A stretch of DNA of 44,375 nucleotides. Source: an uncultured Collinsella sp. (GTDB taxonomy: Bacteria > Actinomycetota > Coriobacteriia > Coriobacteriales > Coriobacteriaceae). The notes beneath the pieces were generated by a model. The model was not told the origin of the DNA. It saw nothing but the letters and a program-made list of their open reading frames with translations, and searched no databases. Location of the stretch: contig UQXC01000011.1 in assembly GCA_900544995.1 (NCBI GenBank), positions 1-44,375 of the forward strand, in the 5' to 3' direction. Shown here piece after piece: positions 1 through 7,264 of this stretch; position 1 is the first letter of the stretch, and the number at the start of each line of letters is the position of its first letter. The translations under genes were made by a program, and so were the position numbers.

Positions 1-705
1 CATATCCAGACGGCCGAAGGCGTGCCCGCCTCTCCGTACGAGCCGGCGGGCGCGACGTCGGCCGATGGCAATGCGGCGGTCGATTACCTGATCGATGCCG
101 CGCGCACCTATGGTCCCGATCTGGTCTACGTAGCGACTGGCCCGCTCTCCAACCTGGCGCTCGCCCTGGAGCGCGATGCGGCGGCGATGATGTCCATCGG
201 CCGCGTGGTCGTGATGGGCGGCGCCCTTACCGTGCCCGGCAACGTGAGCGCGGGCGCCGAGGCCAATATGGCGAGCGACCCCGAGGCAGCCGACGCAGTG
301 CTGCGCTCGGGCCGTAAGCTCACCATGGTGGGTCTGGACGTGACGCATCGCGTGGTGCTCACACGCCGCGACATTGCCGGCTGGACGGGCTCGGGCACCA
401 TGGCGGGCTGCGCATTTGCGAGCATGGTCGAGCACTACATTGGCTCGTACGAGATGAACGCACCCTACCTGGGTGGTTGTGCGCTGCACGATCCGCTGGC
501 CGTTGCCGTGGCGATCGACCCCACGCTCGTAGGTGCGCTCGGCTGCAACCTGCGTGTTGATCTGCTGGGCGAGTACCGCGGTCGCACCATCTGCGATGAG
601 CGCCGCCTGTCCGATCCGGACAAGAGCGCGCTTGTGGCACTGACCGTGGATGCTCCGCGCTTCCTGTCCGAGTTCAAGATGCGTATGGCCCGTGTCCTTG
701 GCTAA
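1..705 (+). CDS. Nucleoside hydrolase (IUNH family), 5'-truncated by window edge
   Basis: The reading frame is open from base 1 (HIQTAEGVP...), so the gene starts upstream of the window and its N-terminal DxDPGxDD metal site is not visible. What remains is typical of inosine-uridine preferring nucleoside hydrolases, which cleave the N-glycosidic bond of ribonucleosides to base plus ribose: TGPLSNLALAL, a VVMGG turn, the AE-N-DPEAA segment (here AEANMASDPEAA, where many homologues have AEFN), VGLDVTH, and the late HDPLAV motif that supplies a metal/substrate aspartate. The protein is probably cytosolic and acts in nucleoside salvage. A short valine codon early in the frame (GTG at 22) is not a credible start because homology extends upstream of it. 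The exact nucleoside preference cannot be read from this fragment. Confidence 0.9.
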   Translation, partial: HIQTAEGVPASPYEPAGATSADGNAAVDYLIDAARTYGPDLVYVATGPLSNLALALERDAAAMMSIGRVVVMGGALTVPGNVSAGAEANMASDPEAADAVLRSGRKLTMVGLDVTHRVVLTRRDIAGWTGSGTMAGCAFASMVEHYIGSYEMNAPYLGGCALHDPLAVAVAIDPTLVGALGCNLRVDLLGEYRGRTICDERRLSDPDKSALVALTVDAPRFLSEFKMRMARVLG

Positions 706-714
706 GTTGTCTTT

Positions 715-743
715 TTGGACGGGGGTTTTTTGACTGGTATGAT
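715..743 (+). promoter_or_regulatory. Putative luxS promoter
   Basis: TTGGAC at 715-720 and TATGAT at 738-743 are separated by 17 bp, directly after the nucleoside hydrolase stop codon. The -10 box matches the sigma-70-type consensus at five of six bases and the -35 is weak. It would give luxS its own transcript with a leader of about 58 nt. An 8-bp inverted repeat (GGACGGGG 717-724, CCCCGTCC 775-782) frames the start region. Confidence 0.45.
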
Positions 744-807
744 TGGTGCGACCATTCGAACCAGCTAAAAGAGCCCCGTCCCAAATTGACTACCGAGAGG
801 ATCTGCC

Positions 808-1296
808 ATGGGGCGCATCGCGAGCTTTTCCGTTGACCATCTGCTGCTTGAACCCGGCGTGTATGTGAGCCGCATCGACCGCGATCCGGCGACCGGCGCC
901 GCCGTCACCACCTTTGACCTGCGCCTGACCACACCCAATAAGGAGCCGGTCATGAACACGGCCGAGTGCCACACCATCGAGCACCTGGGCGCGACGTTCC
1001 TTCGCAATCATGCCGAGTGGTCGAGCCGCATTGTCTACTTTGGCCCCATGGGCTGCCGCACGGGCTTTTACCTGGTTGTCTTTGGCGAGCTGACGAGCGA
1101 GAAGATCTTGCCGCTCGTCCGCGAGCTGTTTGAGTTTGTCGCCGGCTTCGAGGGCGATGTCCCCGGTGCCGCTCCCGAGGAGTGCGGTAACTACCTGGAC
1201 CAGAACCTCCCCATGGCCAACTGGCTCGCACGCCGTTACCTCGACCGCGACCTGGCCGATATCGACGAGAAGCACCTGCGCTATCAGCAGGCGTAA
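808..1296 (+). CDS. luxS: S-ribosylhomocysteine lyase LuxS
   Basis: LuxS cleaves S-ribosylhomocysteine to homocysteine and 4,5-dihydroxy-2,3-pentanedione, the precursor of autoinducer-2, as part of the activated methyl cycle in the cytosol. The 162-residue length is normal. The metal site is complete: His55 and His59 in HTIEHLGATFLRN and Cys126 in EECGNYLDQNL. Cys83 of MGCRTGFY matches the catalytic cysteine, and the N-terminal SFSVDHLLLEPGVY segment supplies substrate contacts. A GAGAGG ribosome binding site precedes the ATG. The gene appears to be a single transcription unit between its own promoter and a strong terminator. I see nothing degenerate in it. Confidence 0.97.
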   Translation: MGRIASFSVDHLLLEPGVYVSRIDRDPATGAAVTTFDLRLTTPNKEPVMNTAECHTIEHLGATFLRNHAEWSSRIVYFGPMGCRTGFYLVVFGELTSEKILPLVRELFEFVAGFEGDVPGAAPEECGNYLDQNLPMANWLARRYLDRDLADIDEKHLRYQQA

Positions 1297-1305
1297 GAGC
1301 TTTAT

Positions 1306-1336
1306 CGCCCAAAACGCGCGCATTGGGCGCCTTTTT
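1306..1336 (+). terminator. Rho-independent terminator of luxS
   Basis: The stem CGCCCAA (1306-1312) / TTGGGCG (1323-1329) has a 10-nt loop and is followed by CC and five T. It lies 9 nt after the luxS stop codon. Confidence 0.8.
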
Positions 1337-1357
1337 GTTGATTGGTCGGGACGAGCG

Positions 1358-1410
1358 TTCAAAATCGCTCATGTATGTTCTAGAATGTTCGTATAGTCAC
1401 ATTTACGAAC
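1358..1410 (+). promoter_or_regulatory. Promoter with overlapping inverted-repeat operator upstream of the DUF4867 gene
   Basis: TTCAAA (1358-1363) and TAGAAT (1381-1386) are separated by exactly 17 bp and form a credible promoter. Just downstream, across the expected transcription start, lies the inverted repeat GTTCGTA (1387-1393) / TACGAAC (1404-1410) with a 10-nt spacer. An 8-bp palindrome TTCTAGAA (1378-1385) overlaps the -10. GTTCG-type half sites are common among DeoR-family sugar repressors, but assigning a regulator is inference. Position and symmetry suggest repression by blocking initiation. Confidence 0.5.
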
Positions 1411-1420
1411 AGGAGTGAAC

Positions 1421-2065
1421 ATGCATATCTACTCTGTCAACGATCCCGAGTTCAAATCCTATGGCAACGTTTGGGATGACGTTCCGTCCGAGCTCACGTC
1501 GCCCGTGCTCGAGGCGCTCTCTGCCACGCCCATCCCCGAGGGCAGCAAGTACGTAGCAAGCGCGCCGGAGCTCGAGGGCGTCAAGGATGCCGATAAACTG
1601 GGCTTTCTCATGTTTGGCGGCCGCCCCTTCCAACTGGGCTGGTGCAACGGCCACAACACGCAGCTCAACTGCCTGGAGTATCACCGCGCCAGCGAGTTTA
1701 ACCTGGGCGCCCGCGATTTTATTCTGCTTGTGGCGCATCGCTGGGAGATCGAGGACGGCAAGCTCGACACCGCGTGCGTCAAGGCGTTCCGCATGCCGGC
1801 GGGTACGGTTGTCGAGGTCTTCAACACCACGCTGCACTACACGCCGTGCATGGTCGACGAAGGCGGCTTCCAGGTGATGGTGGCGCTGCCGGCGGGCACC
1901 AACGGCCCGCGCCCCGAGGCCGCAGCCGACATGCCTGCCACCGGTGACAGCTACTGCTACTGGAAGGCCGACAAGTGGGTCCTCTGCCACGCCGACAGCC
2001 CCAAGGCGGCCGAAGGCGGCTACGTAGGCCTCATCGGCAAGAACCTCGACATCACTGTGGACTAG
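1421..2065 (+). CDS. DUF4867 family protein
   Basis: A 214-residue soluble protein that I recognise as the DUF4867 family, which has a cupin-like fold related to ureidoglycolate lyase and no established reaction. The start at 1421 is preferred over the GTG at 1415 because AGGAG (1411-1415) then sits 5 nt upstream. Visible features are FGGRPFQLGWCNGHNTQLN, LEYHRASEFNLGARDFIL, FRMPAGTVVEVFNTTLHY and YVGLIGKNLDI. The alternating histidines and acidic residues on predicted strands fit a metal- or sugar-acid-binding barrel, which is inference. It is monocistronic, with an inverted-repeat operator over the start site and a long hairpin after the stop. In relatives such genes tend to sit with carbohydrate functions; none is adjacent here. 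Confidence 0.75.
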   Translation: MHIYSVNDPEFKSYGNVWDDVPSELTSPVLEALSATPIPEGSKYVASAPELEGVKDADKLGFLMFGGRPFQLGWCNGHNTQLNCLEYHRASEFNLGARDFILLVAHRWEIEDGKLDTACVKAFRMPAGTVVEVFNTTLHYTPCMVDEGGFQVMVALPAGTNGPRPEAAADMPATGDSYCYWKADKWVLCHADSPKAAEGGYVGLIGKNLDITVD

Positions 2066-2070
2066 CGCAT

Positions 2071-2121
2071 CGCCCCAAACCACCACAAAGGTGTCTGTCC
2101 CCTTTGCGGTGGTTTGGGGCG
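2071..2121. repeat. Long hairpin of the CCACCACAAAGG family (acts as terminator?)
   Basis: Arms of 21 nt (2071-2091 and 2101-2121) match at 20 positions around a 9-nt loop TGTCTGTCC. Read on the minus strand the loop is GGACAGACA, nearly identical to the GGACAGGCA loop at 39182-39190, where the stem-closing CCACAAAGG is also shared. It begins 6 nt after the DUF4867 stop and may end that transcript, although no T-run follows. Confidence 0.7.
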
Positions 2122-2234
2122 GGCGGATATCGGGAAGTGCCAGACGGGGGAGGCTGCCGGGCGCCTTGCCGTCTGCGGATTTTGGGACATGTGGCCCGCT
2201 TTTTGAGCCTGCCTGTCGGTACACTAAAAGCACT

Positions 2235-4118
2235 ATGGGTACCCGCGAGCGACATATCGGCCACGCGGCCGCCCGATCCGCTCCCGTGGCGGATCCCAGG
2301 GGTGGCAGGCTCTTCGCCATGCCGCGATTCCTTGTTGGCATAACACATCAGGTGTACCGTCACCGCGTCTTCGCTATCGCCGGCGCCATCACCGCGCTGT
2401 TCCTCATGCTTTTGGCAGTCTTGCCGGCGCTGTTCGCCTTCGACCCCAAACTTTCTAACGCCGTGCCCGCCTATAGCGAGGTGTCCGAAGAGGTCGTGGA
2501 TGCGCTCGTCCACTCGAGCTCTCTCCCGCTGCTTGTCGCCGCAATTATATTTTCGATCTGGGGCGTATCGGTCTATCTGCGCTGTTTGGACTATGTGTTG
2601 CGCCGCCGCCTTGTTGCCATCGCCACCATCTGCGCCCTGTGGATGATCGAGGTCATTCTCAAGTACAAGTCGTTCACGCCGTTCTATGCCACCGTGCTGT
2701 GGTACCTGTACTACGTGCCCATGACGCTCATTCCGCTGCTCTACCAGTTGTGTGGTCTGCGCCTTGCGGGCCTGGAGCAACACCGCCTGGGTCGCCGCTA
2801 CTGCGCTGCGCTGTGGATTGTGGCTATCCTGCTTATCGGATTTGTGCTCACCAACGATTTTCACCAGCAGGTCTTCCGCTTTGACCGTACGAGCGACACC
2901 TGGAGCAACGACTACACGTACGGCTGGGGTTATTTCGCCGTCTTAGTGTGGACGGCCTTTAACTTCGTGGCCTTTTTTATCCTGGTTGGTCGGTCCTCGT
3001 CCTTTCGCATCCAGCGTTTCTCGGGTACGGCGGCGCTCGTACTGCTGGGCGGCGCATTCTTTGCCGTCTCATATGCGTTGCGCGTGCCCTGGGCATGGAG
3101 GCTCAACTTCTCGCTCATCTATTGCGTCTTGTGTGTGGTGACGATGGAAATCTGTCTCGATTGCGGTGTCATTCCGTCATATCACGACATCGCCGGCATC
3201 TTCGACACCTTGCCGCTCGACCTCAAAGTTCTAACGCGCGACCTGCAGGAAGTCTATGCCACGCCAGTGTCAAAGCCAATGCCGGTAGGCGTGTGCGAAG
3301 AGCTGCGAGCCCAGGAGCACGGGCATGCCCATGCCTTTGCCGTGGAGTCCAATCCCGATGTAATGTACCGAGCCTTTCCACTGCTGGGCGGATCGGCCCT
3401 GCTTGCCCAAGACGTGTCGGATCTCAACGAGCTTAACCGTGAACTGGCACACCGTCGCATGGAGCTGCAGCGTCAAAACGAGCTGCTCGCTGCCGACTAC
3501 GACCTTAAGACGCACCTGGCAGATCAAGAGGCCGAGACCTTGCTGGTCCAAGACGTGGACCAGGCGCTTGCCCGCGCACTCGAAGGGGTGTACGACCTGC
3601 TGAGCTCGCTGCCGCCGTTGACCGACGAAGCGTCCTCGCACGAGCGTTATCGCATGCTGCAGCGCGCCAAGATGCTCGTCGCCTATTGCAAGCGCAAGGG
3701 ATCGCTCACGTTGGCACAACACGGGGAGAGCGGTTTTGATCGCGACCGCATTCAGCTCATCGCCAACGAACTCGCAAGCGACCTGCGCACCATCGATATC
3801 GATTGCGCCTCGATTATCGCCATACGGCGCCCGATGCACGCCAGTACGGTAAGCGCCCTGTACGACTGCGTGTATGACTTTGCGTTTTTTGCCTACACTA
3901 CCGACCATCCGGCGCTTATGTATCACTTGAGCGATCATGACCGATGCAGTGTCGAGCTGCGTGCCGCTCTTTTTTCCAACGATGATGCAGATCTTTCGCA
4001 GACACCTGCCGCGCAAGAGCTCGAAAGCGCTCTGCAAGAGCGCAACGTGGCATACCGCCTTGAGGGCGAGCCCGGCCAGCTGCGCATGATCGTCTTGATG
4101 CCGCGGGTGGGTGAGTGA
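2235..4118 (+). CDS. 7TM sensor protein, degenerate histidine-kinase-like (partner of downstream kinase)
   Basis: The first ~300 residues carry about seven hydrophobic segments, including a LWYLYYVPMTLIPLLYQ stretch typical of the histidine-kinase N-terminal 7TM domain. A linker with a PAS-like turn follows, then a coiled coil (around LAHRRMELQRQNELLAADY) and a helical segment ending AKMLVAYCKRKGSL, which matches the Y-x-KR-x-x-x-L pattern of this family in place of an H-box. The C-terminal ~150 residues look like an eroded ATPase domain: I see no N-box and no glycine-rich lid. It probably senses a signal and works through the kinase encoded next, with which it overlaps. The start is uncertain: ATG 2235 lacks a Shine-Dalgarno, ATG 2319 (MPRFLVG) is the alternative, and further upstream codons read through a repeat. 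Confidence 0.7.
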   Translation: MGTRERHIGHAAARSAPVADPRGGRLFAMPRFLVGITHQVYRHRVFAIAGAITALFLMLLAVLPALFAFDPKLSNAVPAYSEVSEEVVDALVHSSSLPLLVAAIIFSIWGVSVYLRCLDYVLRRRLVAIATICALWMIEVILKYKSFTPFYATVLWYLYYVPMTLIPLLYQLCGLRLAGLEQHRLGRRYCAALWIVAILLIGFVLTNDFHQQVFRFDRTSDTWSNDYTYGWGYFAVLVWTAFNFVAFFILVGRSSSFRIQRFSGTAALVLLGGAFFAVSYALRVPWAWRLNFSLIYCVLCVVTMEICLDCGVIPSYHDIAGIFDTLPLDLKVLTRDLQEVYATPVSKPMPVGVCEELRAQEHGHAHAFAVESNPDVMYRAFPLLGGSALLAQDVSDLNELNRELAHRRMELQRQNELLAADYDLKTHLADQEAETLLVQDVDQALARALEGVYDLLSSLPPLTDEASSHERYRMLQRAKMLVAYCKRKGSLTLAQHGESGFDRDRIQLIANELASDLRTIDIDCASIIAIRRPMHASTVSALYDCVYDFAFFAYTTDHPALMYHLSDHDRCSVELRAALFSNDDADLSQTPAAQELESALQERNVAYRLEGEPGQLRMIVLMPRVGE

Positions 4119-4120
4119 CG

Positions 4121-5614
4121 ATGCAGATTTCGCTCATCCTTCCCCAAATCGTTGCGCTCGATGTTGTCTTTGCCCTGGCTGCGTGCCTGCAGACGATCCA
4201 CGTTCCGCTCATCGCATCGCGCCGCTCGTCCTATAACCGTAAGGTGATTTGTGCCTACGAGGCGAGCCTTGTGCTTCACCTAGTTATTTCGGCGCTCATC
4301 TTATTCGCGTCGTCTGGCTCGTATCTGGTGGCGTCGCTTGACGTTTGTGCCAGGGCAATGGGCGGAGCGCTTTGGATCAATGCCGCAATCTTTGCCTACG
4401 GCGTGGTGCTTATGGTGCACTATCGTCGCCCTGTCATGCTGGCCGAACTGTTGCTCGTTGTTGCCGTTACACCGCCGGTGGTTTTTGCCATGGGCTCGGC
4501 GTGGACCGTTGTCCTTATCGCAGAGGGAGCGTTCTTCCTGTTCCGCTCCATTGCGGCGCTCTTGATGGATGTCCGCAACCGCCAGGAGGATATCACCGCG
4601 TTCTCGACGATCGAAACCATCAACGTGATTCCCGTGGGCATCCTGTATCTGGACCCGAGGGGCCGTCCGCTGCTCATGAACCGCTGCATGCGAAAAAACC
4701 TGGTGGAGCTTCATATGCCCACCGACCTAGGCGATATGAGCGGTACATGGAACGACCTGCGCAAACTCAGTATGCAAATGCCCGAAAGCAGCCAGAACCG
4801 CGTGCGGATTAATCTGGACCGCTTTGGTGAGGCGCGGGCGGTGGTCGAGGTTTCTCCCGCCGAGATTCGCTTGTTTGTGCACGATGACGTTATGGTTTCG
4901 GGCCGCCTCTTTGAGCGCATTATCGGCCTGGATGTAACAGAGTATGCGCATGCTCATGATCGCCTGGCGCAAGCCAACCACCTGCTTGAGCTTGCGGGCC
5001 AAGAGCTCCAAGCCCAGATCGAAGAAGTCAAAAAAGTTGCTGACAATGCGGCCTATCTGCGTATGCGCGCTCGCGTGCACGACGTGATCGGGCAGCGCCT
5101 GTCCATCCTCCATCGTTATCTGGAGGAGGGGCGCCTGGATGACGAGTCACTCGAGCAGATCGACCCGCTGCTGCGCTCAATCGCTGCCGATCTGCGCAGC
5201 GGGGGCGACACCGAACCGGCAGAGCAACTGGGCGATATCGTCCATGCCTTTGGCCTGGTGAGCGTGCAGATCGATGTGGAGGGCGAGCTGCCAAGCGACG
5301 CGCGTGTCGCCGCAGCCTTTCTGCAGATTATCCGCGAAGCCTCGACCAATGCCACCAAGCATGCACAGGCCCATCAGGTCCATGTGCGCCTGCGGCAGGA
5401 GACGTCGGAAGACGGTGCTGTTGCGCGGATGACCGTTTCTAACGACGGCGCGCCTGCACCCGTATCGTATCGCGAGGGAACGGGTATCCCAGGTATGAGG
5501 CATGTCGCACAGAATCTGGGCGGCAGCCTGGAAGTCCACACCGCCCCGCCCTTCACGCTTGCGGTGTCCATCCCGCTCGCCTCCAGCGCCACGGTCCAAA
5601 GGAGAAGTTCATGA
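4121..5614 (+). CDS. Sensor histidine kinase (HisKA_3/NarL type)
   Basis: A membrane histidine kinase of about 497 residues. Several N-terminal transmembrane helices (residues ~5-150) are followed by a PAS-like segment (VIPVGILYLDPRGRPLLMN), a coiled coil, the H-box ARVHDVIGQRLSILHRYL with phospho-acceptor His320, and a HATPase domain with N-box IREASTNATKHA (Asn410) and G-box GTGIPGM. The HD-x-IGQRL H-box and the ordering place it with kinases that phosphorylate LuxR/NarL-type regulators, and such a regulator follows directly. The start may be ATG 4121 (GGTGAG 5 nt upstream) or GTG 4115, which overlaps the stop of the upstream sensor gene. The stop overlaps the regulator start as ATGA, so all three proteins are probably translationally coupled. 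Confidence 0.9.
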   Translation: MQISLILPQIVALDVVFALAACLQTIHVPLIASRRSSYNRKVICAYEASLVLHLVISALILFASSGSYLVASLDVCARAMGGALWINAAIFAYGVVLMVHYRRPVMLAELLLVVAVTPPVVFAMGSAWTVVLIAEGAFFLFRSIAALLMDVRNRQEDITAFSTIETINVIPVGILYLDPRGRPLLMNRCMRKNLVELHMPTDLGDMSGTWNDLRKLSMQMPESSQNRVRINLDRFGEARAVVEVSPAEIRLFVHDDVMVSGRLFERIIGLDVTEYAHAHDRLAQANHLLELAGQELQAQIEEVKKVADNAAYLRMRARVHDVIGQRLSILHRYLEEGRLDDESLEQIDPLLRSIAADLRSGGDTEPAEQLGDIVHAFGLVSVQIDVEGELPSDARVAAAFLQIIREASTNATKHAQAHQVHVRLRQETSEDGAVARMTVSNDGAPAPVSYREGTGIPGMRHVAQNLGGSLEVHTAPPFTLAVSIPLASSATVQRRSS

Positions 5615-6231
5615 TCCGCGTCCTTATAGTCGAAGACCAGGCCATCCTGCGTGAGAGCCTGGCGCGCTCCGTTGGCGACCAGCCCGACATGACGGTTGTT
5701 GCCGCGATCGCCGACGCCTCGGATGCCTTGGACGTTGTGCTTAAGGAGCGTCCGGACATGATACTGATGGATGTGTGCACCGAGCACGATTCCAACGGTA
5801 TCGTGGCGGCGGCGCGTATTAAAGAGGAGCTGCCCGAGTGCCGCGTCATCATCATGACGGGTATGCCCGAAATCACCTTTGTGGACCAGGCGCGCGAGGC
5901 GGGCGTCGACAGCTTTGTGTACAAGAACGTCGGTATCGACGAGCTGTTCGCCGTGATGCGCTCCACGCTGGCGGGTTACTGCACGTTTCCCAAGCCGCCC
6001 GAGAGCATCTTCTCGGGCACGGCGGCCCTCGACGATGTCGAGCTGTCGATCTTGCGCCTTGCCTGCGAGGGTAAAAGCCGCCGCGAGATCGCGGCCGAGC
6101 TGTTTATGAGCGAGGGCACCATCAAACGCCGCATCTCGGAGATTCTCAATAAGACCGGCTACGACAACATCATGCGCTTGGCCGTGCGCGCGGTAACGGA
6201 GGGCAGCATCGTTCCCAACATGGAGCGCTAG
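5611..6231 (+). CDS. Two-component response regulator, LuxR/NarL family
   Basis: 206 residues. The N-terminal receiver has the acidic pair E8/D9, phospho-acceptor Asp54 (ILMDVC), Thr83 (MTG) and Lys106 (YKN). The C-terminal LuxR-type helix-turn-helix is intact (LSILRLACEGKSRREIAAEL, MSEGTIKRRISEIL). It should be phosphorylated by the kinase encoded just upstream and act as a DNA-binding regulator. AAAGGAGA (5598-5605) is a strong ribosome binding site, and the ATG overlaps the kinase stop by 4 nt. It is the last gene of the operon, which ends at a GC-rich hairpin. The target genes are unknown; the divergently placed lipoprotein downstream is a possible but unproven one. Confidence 0.93.
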   Translation: MIRVLIVEDQAILRESLARSVGDQPDMTVVAAIADASDALDVVLKERPDMILMDVCTEHDSNGIVAAARIKEELPECRVIIMTGMPEITFVDQAREAGVDSFVYKNVGIDELFAVMRSTLAGYCTFPKPPESIFSGTAALDDVELSILRLACEGKSRREIAAELFMSEGTIKRRISEILNKTGYDNIMRLAVRAVTEGSIVPNMER

Positions 6232-6256
6232 CGCTCGTTACGCATCGGCATAAAGC

Positions 6257-6291
6257 GGCGGGGCCGCAGGATTATCTCCTACGGCCCCGCC
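6257..6291. terminator. GC-rich hairpin between convergent genes
   Basis: A perfect 10-bp stem GGCGGGGCCG (6257-6266) / CGGCCCCGCC (6282-6291) with a 15-nt loop lies between the convergent regulator and lipoprotein genes. There is no T-run on the plus strand; the minus-strand side continues GCTTTATG. It is plausibly a shared terminator. Confidence 0.55.
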
Positions 6292-6341
6292 TGGCATGTG
6301 CGCGGATATGTCCGCCAATCCGCGGCTATCGGTGTCCGCCG

Positions 6342-7184
6342 TTACGCGATGGTTGCGCTGTAGGAGGCGACGTCCTCGTAGGAATCGGTCAGGTAGGCGT
6401 CGATGCCGATGGTCGTGTTGACCAGGTCGTCAAGACTGTCAAGCTCGCCGCTCGAGAACGTGAATTCCTCGGTGGCGCTGGTGCCGGGCATCAGGTTAGC
6501 CGAGAACCAGGGTTCCTTCATGGTGCCGTTGACGTTGGTCTTGCCGGAAGGAGCGTAGAAGGTCAGGTCCTTGTCGCTCTTGTTGGTGATGTTGACGACA
6601 AAACCGATGTCGCCCCACTCGTCCTTGAATTTCTCGGTGATGGTGATGGTGCACAGGTCGTCATCGGCAACGGTGACGGCGGGGGAGATTTCAATCTTCT
6701 GGACGTCGTCGTCTTCGACGGCCTCGTCGATCTCTTCTTCCTTCTCGGCCGCCTCGCGATCCTTCTTCACCGTGCCGGACAGATCCTTGTCGGACTTGGT
6801 AAAGACAAGATTGCCGTCATCCTCTTCGAGGATGAGCTTGCCGTCCTTGAGCTTCATGTCATGCGACTCGTCTTCGGCGGTGATGGTTACGGTGGTGGCG
6901 TCTTTTGCCTCCCATTTAAGGTCGACGACCTCAAAGAACATGTCGAGGACGCCCGTGCCGTCTTCGTCGAGAATCAGGACGCAGTGGACACCCCAATCCT
7001 CGAGCATCTTCATGTACTCATCGGTCAGCTCTTCGCCCTCCAGGGCTCCACCCGAGAGTTCCCAGCTGCCGACGAAGTTGGCCTTGGGGTCTTTGCCGCC
7101 GCCGCTGCAGCCCGTCAGGGCAAAGGCGAGCGCCAGGACGCATGTCAGAAATGCGAGTACGGACTTTTTGAACGTTGTCTTCAT
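6342..7184 (-). CDS. Secreted lipoprotein of unknown function
   Basis: The 280-residue precursor starts with a classical lipoprotein signal (MKTTFKKSVLAFLTCVLALAFA) and lipobox LTGC, so the mature protein should be lipid-anchored on the outer face of the membrane. The body is very acidic. A first segment (GSWELSGGALEGEEL...DEDGTGVLDMFF) resembles lipocalin-like or DUF5105-type stability domains of Coriobacterial lipoproteins. A glutamate-rich linker follows, and the C-terminal segment (FVVNITNKSDKDLTFYAPSG) looks like an Ig-like, FxLYD-type domain. AAGGAGGA lies upstream of the ATG. It is monocistronic, convergent with the response regulator gene and downstream of the SPFH operon on the same strand. 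I do not know its ligand or function. Confidence 0.8.
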   Translation of the reverse strand: MKTTFKKSVLAFLTCVLALAFALTGCSGGGKDPKANFVGSWELSGGALEGEELTDEYMKMLEDWGVHCVLILDEDGTGVLDMFFEVVDLKWEAKDATTVTITAEDESHDMKLKDGKLILEEDDGNLVFTKSDKDLSGTVKKDREAAEKEEEIDEAVEDDDVQKIEISPAVTVADDDLCTITITEKFKDEWGDIGFVVNITNKSDKDLTFYAPSGKTNVNGTMKEPWFSANLMPGTSATEEFTFSSGELDSLDDLVNTTIGIDAYLTDSYEDVASYSATIA

Positions 7185-7264
7185 GGTGTCCTCCTTTATC
7201 GAACGAAACCCATAGAAGCAAATGCGGGGGTGGCGGACCCCCCGCCAATTACCAGATAGAGGGG

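Noticed and set aside
706..807. SAM or SAH riboswitch upstream of luxS
   Set aside because: The leader is short and shows only an 8-bp inverted repeat with a long loop, without a recognisable riboswitch core.
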